DNA of 64,000 nt from Lentisphaerae bacterium ADurb.Bin242 (lineage in GTDB: Bacteria; Verrucomicrobiota; Lentisphaeria; Victivallales; UBA1829), in contig MWCA01000006.1 in the NCBI GenBank assembly GCA_002069785.1, forward strand, positions 1-64,000, written 5' to 3'. The notes below the pieces were generated by a model that saw only the letters and a list, made by a program, of their open reading frames with translations, was not told where the DNA came from and searched no databases. This document shows positions 52,705 to 61,049 of this stretch, piece after piece (position 1 is the stretch's first letter; each line of letters opens with the position of its first letter). The position numbers were made by a program, and so were the translations under genes.

Positions 52705-53874
52705 ATGAAAACTCTGACGGCGGCTCAGATCGGATGCGGCAAATTTGCATGGTCCCAGGATTTCCCGAACATGAAGAAACATCCCGATGTCCGGCTCAAA
52801 TGGGCGTGCGATGTCCGCCGGGAAAACGCGGAGAAGGCCGCCGCGGAGTTCGGCGTTCCGAAGGTGACGGACGACTTCATGGAGGCCGTGAGCGACCCCG
52901 AAGTCGATTTCATCAAGATCGCCACCACACACGAGGTTCATCTGCCGATCATTCAGGCGGCCGCCCGCGCCGGGAAACACATCTTCTGCGAAAAACCCAT
53001 GGCCATGTTCGACGAGGAGGCTTACCGGATCATCCGCGAGGTCCGGCGCGACGGAGTCAAACTCTGCGTTGACCTCAACCGCCGCATGGCTCCGTCCATG
53101 ACCGCGCTCCGGAAAAAATGGCTTTCCCACAAGGCCGATCCGAAACACAATCCGTGGCAGTATGTGGAAAAGATGCGCGACCCTCTGCCGGAAGAGAATC
53201 TGCCCCATTTGCTGATCCGCATCCAGGACGAGAGCGCCTCGTACGGGCTGGGGCATCTGAATCCTCTTACGGGCGGCGGCGAGATCATCGGGGAAAGCGT
53301 CCACTGGCTGGACCTGGCCTGCTGGTTCTTTGCTCCGGCGCTTCCCTGCGAGATCACCGCGTGGGGCTCCTCGCGTCTTTCGCACGGAATCTACCTCAAA
53401 TTCACCGACGGCGCTTCGATGACCCTCGATTTCACCTGTTCCGGCACGTTCGACTATCCGAAGGAACTCTACGAACTCACGGACAACGCCGCGCTTTTCC
53501 GCAACCTCTTTTTTGTCGAAAACAACTATTACGGCATGCCGGACAACGCCCCGGAGGTCTTTCCGATGCAGGCCTATTCCGGCGGAGTCCGCGAGGAGGG
53601 ATTCGATGCGTATCTCCGCAAATACCGCGAACGCGTTTCCGCCTCTTCCGGCAACAGCAAAACACTTGAAAAAGTCGATCCGTTCACGGTGGACAAGGGG
53701 CATTACGCCATGCTCGACGCTTTCATTCAAGCGATTCGGAACAACACCCCTTCGCCCTGCGACGAGATTGCCGGATTCCGCTCCACCTATCTGGCGCAGC
53801 GGGCGATCGAGTCCATCGGATTCCGGCAGACCCTTCCCATTCCCGTTGAAAAAATAACCCCCTGCATCGAGTGA
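52705..53874 (+). CDS. Gfo/Idh/MocA-family oxidoreductase
   Basis: The 389-residue protein has a Rossmann start (LTAAQIGCGKFAW), the family motif HIFCEKPMAM near residue 95, and the C-terminal sugar-binding fold with GGGEIIGESVHWLDLACW, including the catalytic-type His of the (D/E)xxxH helix. Such enzymes oxidise or reduce sugars and cyclitols with NAD(P). Start 52705 has GAGGG ahead. It is the first gene of a three-gene operon (8-base gap to the M55 peptidase), divergent from the AraC regulator. Substrate not known. Confidence 0.85.
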   Translation: MKTLTAAQIGCGKFAWSQDFPNMKKHPDVRLKWACDVRRENAEKAAAEFGVPKVTDDFMEAVSDPEVDFIKIATTHEVHLPIIQAAARAGKHIFCEKPMAMFDEEAYRIIREVRRDGVKLCVDLNRRMAPSMTALRKKWLSHKADPKHNPWQYVEKMRDPLPEENLPHLLIRIQDESASYGLGHLNPLTGGGEIIGESVHWLDLACWFFAPALPCEITAWGSSRLSHGIYLKFTDGASMTLDFTCSGTFDYPKELYELTDNAALFRNLFFVENNYYGMPDNAPEVFPMQAYSGGVREEGFDAYLRKYRERVSASSGNSKTLEKVDPFTVDKGHYAMLDAFIQAIRNNTPSPCDEIAGFRSTYLAQRAIESIGFRQTLPIPVEKITPCIE

Positions 53875-53881
53875 GGCAAAC

Positions 53882-54700
53882 ATGAAGATTTACATCCAGA
53901 CGGACATCGAAGGCATTGCGGGCTTCTGTTTCTTCGAGAACCGCAAAGACGCTTCCATCGAGAACTTCCAACACCGCCAGCGGATGCGCAAACTGCTGAC
54001 GAACGAGGTCAACGCCGCCGTCAAAGCCTCTTTCGACGCCGGGGCGGAGGAGGTCCTGGTCAACGACAGCCACGGAAGCGGCTACAACATCCTTTTCGAG
54101 GAACTGGATCCCCGCTGCCGGATCCTCCACGGGCGGAACTGCTCCGGACCACACTGGCTGCCGCTCCTGGATTCCTCCTTCGACGCGCTCGTGCTGGTCG
54201 GCATGCACGCGATGGGCGGGACTCCGTGCGCCATTACGCCGCACAGCCTCTGGAAAATCAACAACGGAGAAATCTTCCTGAGCGAAGGAAGCATGGCGGC
54301 GGCCATCGCCGGGGACTTCGGGGTTCCGACGGTGTTTGTTTCCGGCGACGACAAGATCACGGACGAGATTTCAAAGAAGATTCCCCGGCTCCGCAAGGTT
54401 GCGACCAAGCAGGCCCTCGCTCCGTTCCAGGCGTGTTCGCTGATCCCCGCAAAGTCGTGCGAACGGATTTACGAGGAGGTCCGCGAGGCGGTCGCCCGGC
54501 GAAAGGAAATTGCCCCGTATGTGATCCGCGGCCCGGTAACCTTGTCCCTGCTGGATTCGGAAAACCACGCTCCGCCCTTGGTCGAAGTGCAGGCGCCGGT
54601 CACCTGCGACACCGTTTCCGAAGCATTTTTTCAATATGAAAACACCATGTCCTGGACGCATTTCAACCAGCGCGATCCGGACGGGTTTGTTTTTCCCTGA
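53882..54700 (+). CDS. M55-family D-aminopeptidase-like protein (DppA type)
   Basis: The 272-residue protein shows DppA motifs: YIQTDIEGIAGF (metal Asp/Glu), VLVNDSHGSGYN (His) and LVLVGMHAMGGT (His). SEGSMAAAIAGDFGVPTVFVSGDD and CSLIPAKS follow. M55 enzymes form large zinc decamers and act on D-amino-acid peptides, for example from peptidoglycan. The gene lies between an oxidoreductase and an alpha/beta hydrolase, which suggests a catabolic role for a modified sugar or peptide. Length is normal. Confidence 0.85.
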   Translation: MKIYIQTDIEGIAGFCFFENRKDASIENFQHRQRMRKLLTNEVNAAVKASFDAGAEEVLVNDSHGSGYNILFEELDPRCRILHGRNCSGPHWLPLLDSSFDALVLVGMHAMGGTPCAITPHSLWKINNGEIFLSEGSMAAAIAGDFGVPTVFVSGDDKITDEISKKIPRLRKVATKQALAPFQACSLIPAKSCERIYEEVREAVARRKEIAPYVIRGPVTLSLLDSENHAPPLVEVQAPVTCDTVSEAFFQYENTMSWTHFNQRDPDGFVFP

Positions 54701-54715
54701 AGGAAGGGACGTGAG

Positions 54716-55522
54716 ATGAAGCATCGGTTTACCTCCTGTTACCTCGATTCGCCGCTTCAAATCGAACGGGTCTACGATGTTTTCATGCCGGAAAGCGAAA
54801 TGCGGGACATCTCCGTTTTCATGATCCACGGAGGCGGCTGGCGCGCGGGGTCCCGTTCCCGGCATTTCCACGGGCTCATGGAAGAGTTGAACCGGCGCGG
54901 ATATATCGCCGCTTCGACCGATTACCGCCTGAACGTCACGCCCGCGGAACAACTGGCCGATGTAAGGGAATCGTATCTTCATTTTGCCGGCGTGCTGCGG
55001 GAAGCCGGACGCCCGGTGAAGATCGCGGTCTACGGCAGTTCCGCCGGGGCGCATCTCGGCTCCCTCCTGACGTGCGCCATGCCGGGCGATTGCGGCGATT
55101 CCTTCCCGAAGGAGGACTGGATTCCGCCGGTCTGCGGAGTTTTCCAGTCGTGTCCGGCCTCTTTTGAACCGTGGGAAGACATCTTTCCCGGAATATGGAA
55201 TTCCATGCGGAATGTCGTCGGAGTCCCCTATGAAAAGGACCCGGAACCCTACCGGAAATTGTCGCTCGACCGTCAGATCCGCCCCGGAAATCCGCCGGTT
55301 TTCTTCCTGGAGGCGGAACTGGAAGAGATGTTCTGGCCGCAGCAGAAGCTCGAACTGGCCCGGAAAATGAGTGTCATGGGAAACCGGGCGCTTGTGAAGA
55401 TTTATCCCAAAGTGGAACACGGATTCCTCTATTCCCTGGAGCGACGGCAGCAGCGCGAAGCCTTTGACGACTTTCTGCGCTTCCTGGAGGGAAAAGAAAT
55501 CCATGGAACCGCAAGTATTTGA
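54716..55522 (+). CDS. Alpha/beta hydrolase (esterase-like)
   Basis: The 268-residue protein has the oxyanion motif HGGGW (about 38-42), the nucleophile elbow VYGSSAGAHLG with Ser near residue 108, and a C-terminal VEHGFLYSL with the catalytic His. This resembles hormone-sensitive-lipase/BD-FAE-type esterases. It lacks a signal peptide. It is the last gene of the three-gene operon, 15 bases after the M55 peptidase. It might remove an acyl group from the pathway's substrate; that is inference. Confidence 0.8.
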   Translation: MKHRFTSCYLDSPLQIERVYDVFMPESEMRDISVFMIHGGGWRAGSRSRHFHGLMEELNRRGYIAASTDYRLNVTPAEQLADVRESYLHFAGVLREAGRPVKIAVYGSSAGAHLGSLLTCAMPGDCGDSFPKEDWIPPVCGVFQSCPASFEPWEDIFPGIWNSMRNVVGVPYEKDPEPYRKLSLDRQIRPGNPPVFFLEAELEEMFWPQQKLELARKMSVMGNRALVKIYPKVEHGFLYSLERRQQREAFDDFLRFLEGKEIHGTASI

Positions 55523-55887
55523 AACCGAAATGCTTCCAGTATTTTTTTCAGACCGGCCCTCGCGGTTTCCGGGAGCCATGCCCTTGGAAGGGGCTGTCCG
55601 AAGCGAAGAATTTATTTTTCAATCTTCCTCCCGACTTCGACTTGAACTTTCCGGGAAGAGTGCTACAGTAAAAGGGTTTGGCCATGAGAACGGAAGTGCC
55701 GCGGCGGCATGGAAGGGAATGCCGGAACCCTTTGCGGCAAACTTCATTCCTGTGTCTTTCCGCCCTTTCGGAAAAAGAGCCTCCCTGGGCATGTCCCGGC
55801 TTTGATCGATGGATATGAGAGGAGGGGTTATTTTGTTTTTCAGGGAAATTGCATGACTAAAAATGCGATATTTTTCTGAAAAGATAT
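55523..55887. other. Non-coding stretch before the tuf operon promoter
   Basis: About 365 bases after the hydrolase gene. A 113-codon frame at 55464-55805 overlaps the hydrolase gene and has no protein character. No terminator with a clear T-run was found. Confidence 0.4.
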
Positions 55888-55917
55888 TTGAAAAGCTGAT
55901 TTTTCAGTGTATATTAT
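55888..55917 (+). promoter_or_regulatory. Promoter of the tRNA-Thr / tuf operon
   Basis: TTGAAA (55888-55893) is followed by TATATT (55910-55915, spacing 16) or TATTAT (55912-55917, spacing 18), about 60 bases before the tRNA-Thr gene. It is the only clear promoter ahead of the tuf-secE-nusG-rpl-rpoB cluster. Confidence 0.6.
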
Positions 55918-55976
55918 GAATTCACTATTGCGGGTTGTACTTCCGGAAGGGAGGCCAGCCGGATGGGGATGTGGGT

Positions 55977-56052
<76 letters not shown>

Positions 56053-56140
56053 GATTTTGCGGAAACGAAACGGTATTATTCAATAAAGAACTCGAAAAAG
56101 CAATGCCATAGGCGAATTGTCATCAAAAGGAGGACATGAG

Positions 56141-57349
56141 ATGGCCAAGGAAAAATTTCTCAGAGAGAAACCGCATGTAAACGTTGGAACGATTGGTCAC
56201 GTTGACCATGGTAAAACGACTCTTACGGCAGCAATCACACACGTTCAGAACCTCAAGGGACTCGCAAACTACGTTTCCTACGACCAGGTGGCGAAAGCTT
56301 CCGAATCCCAGGGCCGCCGCGACTCCACCAAGATTCTGACCATTGCGACCTCCCACGTCGAATATCAGAGCAACATCCGGCACTACGCCCACGTGGACTG
56401 CCCCGGGCATGCCGACTATGTGAAAAACATGATCACCGGCGCCGCTCAGATGGACGGCGCGATCCTCGTTGTCAGCGCGGTGGACGGCGCCATGCCCCAG
56501 ACCCGCGAGCACATCCTCCTGGCCAAACAGGTCGGCGTTCCCCGGATCGTCGTGTTCCTGAACAAGGTCGACCTCGTGGATGACTCGGAACTCCTCGACC
56601 TCGTCGAAATGGAAATCCGCGAACTCCTCAGCAAGTATGACTTCGACGGCGACAACACCCCGATCATCCGCGGCGCCGCCTATGCCGCTCTTCAGGCCGC
56701 CGACGCCAACGCTCCCGAATGCACCTGTATTCAGCAGCTCATGGATGCGATCGACACCTGGGTTCCGGAGCCCGTCCGTGAAATCGACAAGCCCTTCCTG
56801 ATGCCGATCGAAGACGTCTTCTCCATTGAAGGACGCGGCACGGTCGTTACGGGAAGAGTGGAGCGCGGCCAGGTCAAAGTCGGCGACGCCTGCGAAATCA
56901 TCGGCCTCAAGCCGACCGCCAAGACCACCATCACCGGCGTCGAAATGTTCCGCAAGGAACTCGAATCCGGCCAGGCCGGCGACAACATCGGATGCCTCCT
57001 CCGCGGAACGAAGAAGGAAGAAGTGGAACGCGGCCAGGTTCTTGCCAAGCCCGGTTCCATCACTCCCCATCACAAGTTCAGTGCCGAAATCTACGTTCTG
57101 AGCAAAGATGAAGGCGGACGCCACAGCCCGTTTTTCTCCAACTACAGACCGCAGTTCTACTTCCGGACGACCGACGTGACCGGCATCATCACCCTTCCCG
57201 AAGGCGTTGAAATGGTCATGCCCGGCGACAACGTTTCCATCAAGGTGGAGCTGATTGCCCCGATCGCGATGGAAAAGACCCAGCGCTTCGCCATCCGCGA
57301 AGGCGGTCGCACCGTTGCTTCCGGACGTGTCGTCGAGATTATCGAGTAA
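56141..57349 (+). CDS. tuf: Elongation factor Tu
   Basis: The 402-residue GTPase starts [20 protein letters not shown]. It has G1 GHVDHGKT (19-26), G3 DCPGH (86-90), G4 NKVD and domains 2 and 3 ([25 protein letters not shown]). It delivers aminoacyl-tRNA to the ribosome. Switch I differs from the textbook sequence: the usual ARGITINT is replaced by a segment reading STKILTIAT (residues 62-70), although the functional Thr and SHVEY are kept. Start 56141 follows AAAAGGAGG; the frame upstream is leader. tRNA-Thr precedes, and rpmG and tRNA-Trp follow. Confidence 0.97.
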   Translation: MAKEKFLREKPHVNVGTIGHVDHGKTTLTAAITHVQNLKGLANYVSYDQVAKASESQGRRDSTKILTIATSHVEYQSNIRHYAHVDCPGHADYVKNMITGAAQMDGAILVVSAVDGAMPQTREHILLAKQVGVPRIVVFLNKVDLVDDSELLDLVEMEIRELLSKYDFDGDNTPIIRGAAYAALQAADANAPECTCIQQLMDAIDTWVPEPVREIDKPFLMPIEDVFSIEGRGTVVTGRVERGQVKVGDACEIIGLKPTAKTTITGVEMFRKELESGQAGDNIGCLLRGTKKEEVERGQVLAKPGSITPHHKFSAEIYVLSKDEGGRHSPFFSNYRPQFYFRTTDVTGIITLPEGVEMVMPGDNVSIKVELIAPIAMEKTQRFAIREGGRTVASGRVVEIIE

Positions 57350-57372
57350 GTGACTTTCCGGTTCTTTCATGT

Positions 57373-57404
57373 CATACTCCGGCAGATGGCTCCGCCGGAG
57401 TATG
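57373..57404 (+). promoter_or_regulatory. Hairpin between tuf and rpmG
   Basis: CATACTCCGGC (57373-57383) and GCCGGAGTATG (57394-57404) form a perfect 11-bp stem with a 10-base loop. No long T-run follows, so it may be a processing site or partial terminator. Confidence 0.55.
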
Positions 57405-57450
57405 GCGTTTCAAAAGCAGGACCCCGGAAAGGGGGCCGCAAGGTGAATAC

Positions 57451-57600
57451 ATGCGTGAGATAATTACTTTGGAATGCACCGAGTGCAAACGCAGGAACTA
57501 CATGAGCACCAAGGAGAAGAGAAACACTCCCGGGCGCCTCGAGAAAAAGAAGTACTGCAAGTTTGACCGGAAGCATACGGTTCACAAGGAAACCAAATAA
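57451..57600 (+). CDS. rpmG: 50S ribosomal protein L33
   Basis: The 49-residue protein reads [18 protein letters not shown], then [20 protein letters not shown] and ends HKETK. This is L33 with the Cys pair CTEC, but only one Cys (YCKFD) in the second knuckle, so the zinc site is partial. AAGGTGA lies 4 bases before the ATG. It is part of the large ribosomal subunit near the E site. The place between tuf and tRNA-Trp/secE is common in bacteria. Confidence 0.93.
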   Translation: MREIITLECTECKRRNYMSTKEKRNTPGRLEKKKYCKFDRKHTVHKETK

Positions 57601-57638
57601 GTTTCCCGCGGGGGTTCCGGGTTTCCGGAACAGAACGC

Positions 57639-57714
<76 letters not shown>

Positions 57715-57778
57715 TTTATCCTTCCCGGTCGGAGGATGAATGCGGCGAAGACAACAGACCGGGAAAGGATATGCCGGA

Positions 57779-57976
57779 ATGGGCAGCATGATAGATAAAA
57801 TCAGGTCATTCATCCTCGACACGATGGAAGAGATGAACAAATGCAGTTGGCCGTCGCGGGATCAGCTTTTCGAATCCACCATTCTTGTGATCATCGCCCT
57901 GATTCTGTCGACCGCTTACCTGGCCGGCATAGACCAGATCCTTTTCAGAACAGTCAGGTTCCTTACAACATTTTAA
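57779..57976 (+). CDS. secE: Preprotein translocase subunit SecE
   Basis: The 65-residue protein has the SecE pattern: an amphipathic helix (IRSFILDTMEEMNKCSWPSRDQL, read in two parts: IRSFILDTMEEMNK and CSWPSRDQL) and a single membrane helix (TILVIIALILSTAYLAGID). It clamps SecY in the translocon. Start 57779 is chosen because GGAAAGGAT lies 9 bases ahead; ATG 57788 is close behind. It is followed by nusG, the usual pair. Confidence 0.93.
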   Translation: MGSMIDKIRSFILDTMEEMNKCSWPSRDQLFESTILVIIALILSTAYLAGIDQILFRTVRFLTTF

Positions 57977-58044
57977 TGCGGATGCATAGTAATTTCCATA
58001 ACTTTATGGCAGAATCAATCAATTTCAGGAGCTTGGTATCAATT

Positions 58045-58599
58045 ATGGACAACAGCGAAGGACAGTGGTATATCCTTAATACGCTAACCCAGCATGAAAA
58101 AAGCGTGCGGGACAATATTCAGCGTCAGATCAATTTGAATGATCCTTCCATTCCTGTTTTTGAAGTCCAGTATCCGATGGAAAAAATCATGGAAGTCAAA
58201 AACGGCGTCCGCCGGCCGACGGAACGGAAATACTTTCCCGGATATGTTTTTGTCCGCATGAATCTCTATGATGAAGACAACAAGGTCATTGAAAGCGTCT
58301 GGCACTACATCCACGGGATCAAAGGAGTTTCCAAAATCGGCGGAACCATGACCCCGGACGAGGTGAAGCAATGGATTTCGATGGGCGGAGCGGAAGAAGA
58401 AGCTCCCCAGCAGGCTCCCCGGCTTCAGTACAGCGTCGGCGACCATGTCGAGATTGTGGACGGTCCTTTCGCCGGCTTCAAGGGAGTGGTCCTGGAAATC
58501 GACGTCGAACGCGGTTTCCTGCGGGTGGAGATCATGGTTTTTGCGCGTCCGACTCCGATGGAACTGGAGTTCTGGCAAGTGGAAAAGGCCATGGATTGA
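58045..58599 (+). CDS. nusG: Transcription termination/antitermination protein NusG
   Basis: The 184-residue protein starts with the NGN domain (QWYILNTLTQHEKSVRDNI, YFPGYVFVRM, HYIHGIKGVSKIGG). It ends with a KOW domain (YSVGDHVEIVDGPFAGFKGVV). NusG links RNA polymerase to the ribosome or Rho. The usual P-x-x-R-K-x-x-FPGY is present as TERKYFPGY. Start 58045 (MDNSEGQW) has AGGAG 13 bases ahead, rather far; ATG 58006 in the same frame is an alternative with a poorer site. It is followed by rplK after about 140 bases. Confidence 0.94.
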   Translation: MDNSEGQWYILNTLTQHEKSVRDNIQRQINLNDPSIPVFEVQYPMEKIMEVKNGVRRPTERKYFPGYVFVRMNLYDEDNKVIESVWHYIHGIKGVSKIGGTMTPDEVKQWISMGGAEEEAPQQAPRLQYSVGDHVEIVDGPFAGFKGVVLEIDVERGFLRVEIMVFARPTPMELEFWQVEKAMD

Positions 58600-58739
58600 A
58601 TTTGAGAAAAGAGGAGTTGCAGCAGGCCGGATCGAGGTTTTCCGCCGGAATCCGGTAGACTCGTTTACATACAATATGACGTCGCGATGTGGGAGAAATC
58701 CTGCTTTTCGAACCACGTTGGCGAAGTATGGAGGAACAA

Positions 58740-59168
58740 ATGGCGAAAAAGGTAACAGCGGAGATTCGTTTGCAGATTCCCGCGGGTGCCGCCAACCCGG
58801 CGCCCCCTGTCGGTCCTGCCCTTGGTCAGGCCGGCGTGAACATCATGGAATTCTGCAAGCAATTCAACGCGGCAACGCAATCGCAGGCCGGACTGGTGAT
58901 TCCGGTTGTGATTACCGTTTACCAGGATCGTTCTTTCACCTTCATCACGAAATCTCCGCCGGCTCCTGTGCTGATCAAGAAGCTGGCGAATCTGGCGAGC
59001 GGTTCCAAGAACCCCGGCCGCGAAAGCGCCGGGAAAATCACCCGCTCCCAGATCAAACAGATTGTCCAGATGAAGAAGAACGACATCAACGCCCGCAGCG
59101 AGGCGGCCGCGATGAAGATCATCGAGGGAACCGCGCGCAGCATGGGAATTGAGGTGGTGGATGGGTAA
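58740..59168 (+). CDS. rplK: 50S ribosomal protein L11
   Basis: The 142-residue protein shows the L11 pattern: [56 protein letters not shown] and the C-terminal RNA-binding part [10 protein letters not shown]. It binds 23S rRNA at the GTPase centre. GGAGGAAC lies just ahead of the start. It overlaps rplA by 8 bases, as is usual for coupled L11-L1 genes. Confidence 0.97.
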   Translation: MAKKVTAEIRLQIPAGAANPAPPVGPALGQAGVNIMEFCKQFNAATQSQAGLVIPVVITVYQDRSFTFITKSPPAPVLIKKLANLASGSKNPGRESAGKITRSQIKQIVQMKKNDINARSEAAAMKIIEGTARSMGIEVVDG

Positions 59169-59865
59169 GAAAAGTAAACTGTACAGAGCCCAGCTGGCGA
59201 AGGTGGACAGAACCGTTCTGATGACGCTGAAGGATGCCGTCGCTCTTCTCAAGGACCTTCCGCAGCCCAAGTTCAACCAGACGGTGGAACTTGCTTTCAA
59301 GCTCGGCGTGGATCCGAAGCAGACGGACCAGACGGTTCGCGGCGCCCTGCCGCTTCCGAAAGGAACCGGCAAAGTCGTGAAAGTCTGTGTGATTTCCGAC
59401 AATGCGGATTTGCGCAAAGAGGCGATGGACGCCGGCGCCGACAATGCCGGATTTGAAGACATCATTGCGAAGATCAAGGAAGGCTGGCTCGACTTCGATG
59501 TCCTGATCGCCTCTCCGTCCGCGATGTCCCAGGTCCGTACTCTCGGCCGTCAGCTCGGTCCCAAGGGCCTGATGCCGAATCCGAAGACGGGAACCGTCAC
59601 GGACAAGATCGGCCATGCGGTCGCCGAAGCCAAAGCGGGGCGTGTCGAATTCAGAGCGGACAAGGGCGCCTGCGTTCAGGTCCCGGTCGGAAAGATTTCC
59701 TTCAAGGCGGACGATCTGGTGGAGAACTGCAATGCCCTGATCAAGGCGCTGCTCAAAGCGAAGCCCGCTTCCGCAAAGGGAGTGTACTTCCTCAGCTGCA
59801 CGATTTCCGCGACGATGTCTCCGGGAATCAAAATCGATCCGCGCACCATTGTGACGAAGGAGTAA
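59161..59865 (+). CDS. rplA: 50S ribosomal protein L1
   Basis: The 234-residue protein has the L1 features: [62 protein letters not shown] and a C-terminal lobe ending [10 protein letters not shown]. It forms the L1 stalk and can repress its own operon in other bacteria. The start is inside the rplK end (8-base overlap). rplJ follows after 3 bases. Confidence 0.97.
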   Translation: MGKKSKLYRAQLAKVDRTVLMTLKDAVALLKDLPQPKFNQTVELAFKLGVDPKQTDQTVRGALPLPKGTGKVVKVCVISDNADLRKEAMDAGADNAGFEDIIAKIKEGWLDFDVLIASPSAMSQVRTLGRQLGPKGLMPNPKTGTVTDKIGHAVAEAKAGRVEFRADKGACVQVPVGKISFKADDLVENCNALIKALLKAKPASAKGVYFLSCTISATMSPGIKIDPRTIVTKE

Positions 59866-59868
59866 GTC

Positions 59869-60414
59869 ATGAGTACAGAAAAAAGCAGAAGATCTGAAAA
59901 GATCCAGATGTTTGATGACATTGCCCGCCTCATCGTCGGGGCGCAATTTGTGTATTTCGTGACCTACAAAGGACTCCGGAGCAAGGACCTGGCCGCTTTT
60001 CGCAATCTTCTTGCGAAGAATGATGCGCAGTGCCACATTCTGAAGAACCGCCTTGTCCGCAAGGTGGCCGAGCTCAACGGCATGACGGCTCTCGCCCATA
60101 CGAAGATGACCGGCGATACGGCGGTCATTATCGGCGGCGGCGATGCCGGGCAGATTGCCAAAACGATTGAAGAGTTCATGAAGACCACCAAGGGAATCCT
60201 GGCCCCGAAGGCCGGGTATTACGAAGGTGCGATGCTCAGCGATAAAGAAGTGATCGCCATCGCGGCCCTTCCGTCCAAGGATGTTCTCAGAGCCCAGCTG
60301 CTCGGTCTGCTCAATACGGTTCCGACCGGTCTGGTCCGGGTTCTCAATGCCAAGGTTGCGAGCATTGTGAATGTCGTCAACGCATACAAAAACAAGCTTG
60401 AAGAAAAAGCCTGA
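59869..60414 (+). CDS. rplJ: 50S ribosomal protein L10
   Basis: The 181-residue protein matches L10: VYFVTYKGLRSKDLAAFRNLL, NDAQCHILKNRLVRKVA, TGDTAVIIGGGDAGQIAKTI and the C-terminal helix that binds L7/L12 dimers (LVRVLNAKVASIVNVVNAYKN, given here in part as RVLNAKVASIVNVV). It anchors the stalk on rRNA. It starts 3 bases after rplA, so there is no separate leader for autogenous control between L1 and L10. Confidence 0.95.
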   Translation: MSTEKSRRSEKIQMFDDIARLIVGAQFVYFVTYKGLRSKDLAAFRNLLAKNDAQCHILKNRLVRKVAELNGMTALAHTKMTGDTAVIIGGGDAGQIAKTIEEFMKTTKGILAPKAGYYEGAMLSDKEVIAIAALPSKDVLRAQLLGLLNTVPTGLVRVLNAKVASIVNVVNAYKNKLEEKA

Positions 60415-60452
60415 TCAAACGAAATTGAACATAAACACGGAGGTCTATTGAA

Positions 60453-60857
60453 ATGACTGAACAAGCTAAGGTTGAAGTTTCGCAGGAGATGGAGCAGTTC
60501 ATTTCCTATGTGGAAAAACTCTCGGTCCTGGAGCTTTCCAAACTGGTGAAAGCCCTGGAGGAAAGACTCGGCGTCAGCGCGGCCGCACCGGTCGCGGTGG
60601 CTGCGGTGGCCGCGGCGCCGGCGGCGCCGGCCGCTGTCGAAGAGCAGACGGAATTCACCGTGATCCTGACCGAAATGGGAGCGAGCAAGGTGAACGTGAT
60701 CAAGGAAGTCCGCGCCATCACGGGACTGGGACTCAAGGAAGCCAAGGATCTGGTGGAATCGGCTCCGAAGCCTGTGAAGGAAGGTGTTTCCAAAGACGAC
60801 GCCAAGAAGTTCAAGGAACAGCTTGAAGCTGCCGGCGCAAAAGTTGAGGTCAAGTAA
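60453..60857 (+). CDS. rplL: 50S ribosomal protein L7/L12
   Basis: The 134-residue protein has the N-terminal dimer domain ([19 protein letters not shown]), an Ala-rich hinge ([18 protein letters not shown]), and the C-terminal factor-binding domain ([35 protein letters not shown]). It recruits translation GTPases. It is slightly longer than E. coli L7/L12 (121 aa). CACGGAGG lies ahead of the start. Confidence 0.96.
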   Translation: MTEQAKVEVSQEMEQFISYVEKLSVLELSKLVKALEERLGVSAAAPVAVAAVAAAPAAPAAVEEQTEFTVILTEMGASKVNVIKEVRAITGLGLKEAKDLVESAPKPVKEGVSKDDAKKFKEQLEAAGAKVEVK

Positions 60858-60866
60858 TTTGACGTT

Positions 60867-61004
60867 ACCGGGACTTTAACCGGTTTGGGATATGCGGGGT
60901 CCTTTTCTGAACGGAAGAGGACTTCCGCTTTCCTGTGTTTTCACTATCAAATCCGCGGTTACTTAGGCCGCCCGCGGGTTGCGTTGCTGTCTCTGGCGGC
61001 AACG
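60867..61004 (+). promoter_or_regulatory. Structured rplL-rpoB intergenic leader
   Basis: Three short hairpins lie between rplL and rpoB: ACCGG/CCGGT (60867-60884), CCGCGG/CCGCGG (60953-60977) and CGTTGC/GCAACG (60982-61004). None has a long T-run. In other bacteria this gap holds an attenuator and an RNase III site; a similar role is inferred. Confidence 0.4.
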
Positions 61005-61049
61005 TTGTGCAAAGTCAGCTCATGCCAACCACAATGACAGGGTGGAATA

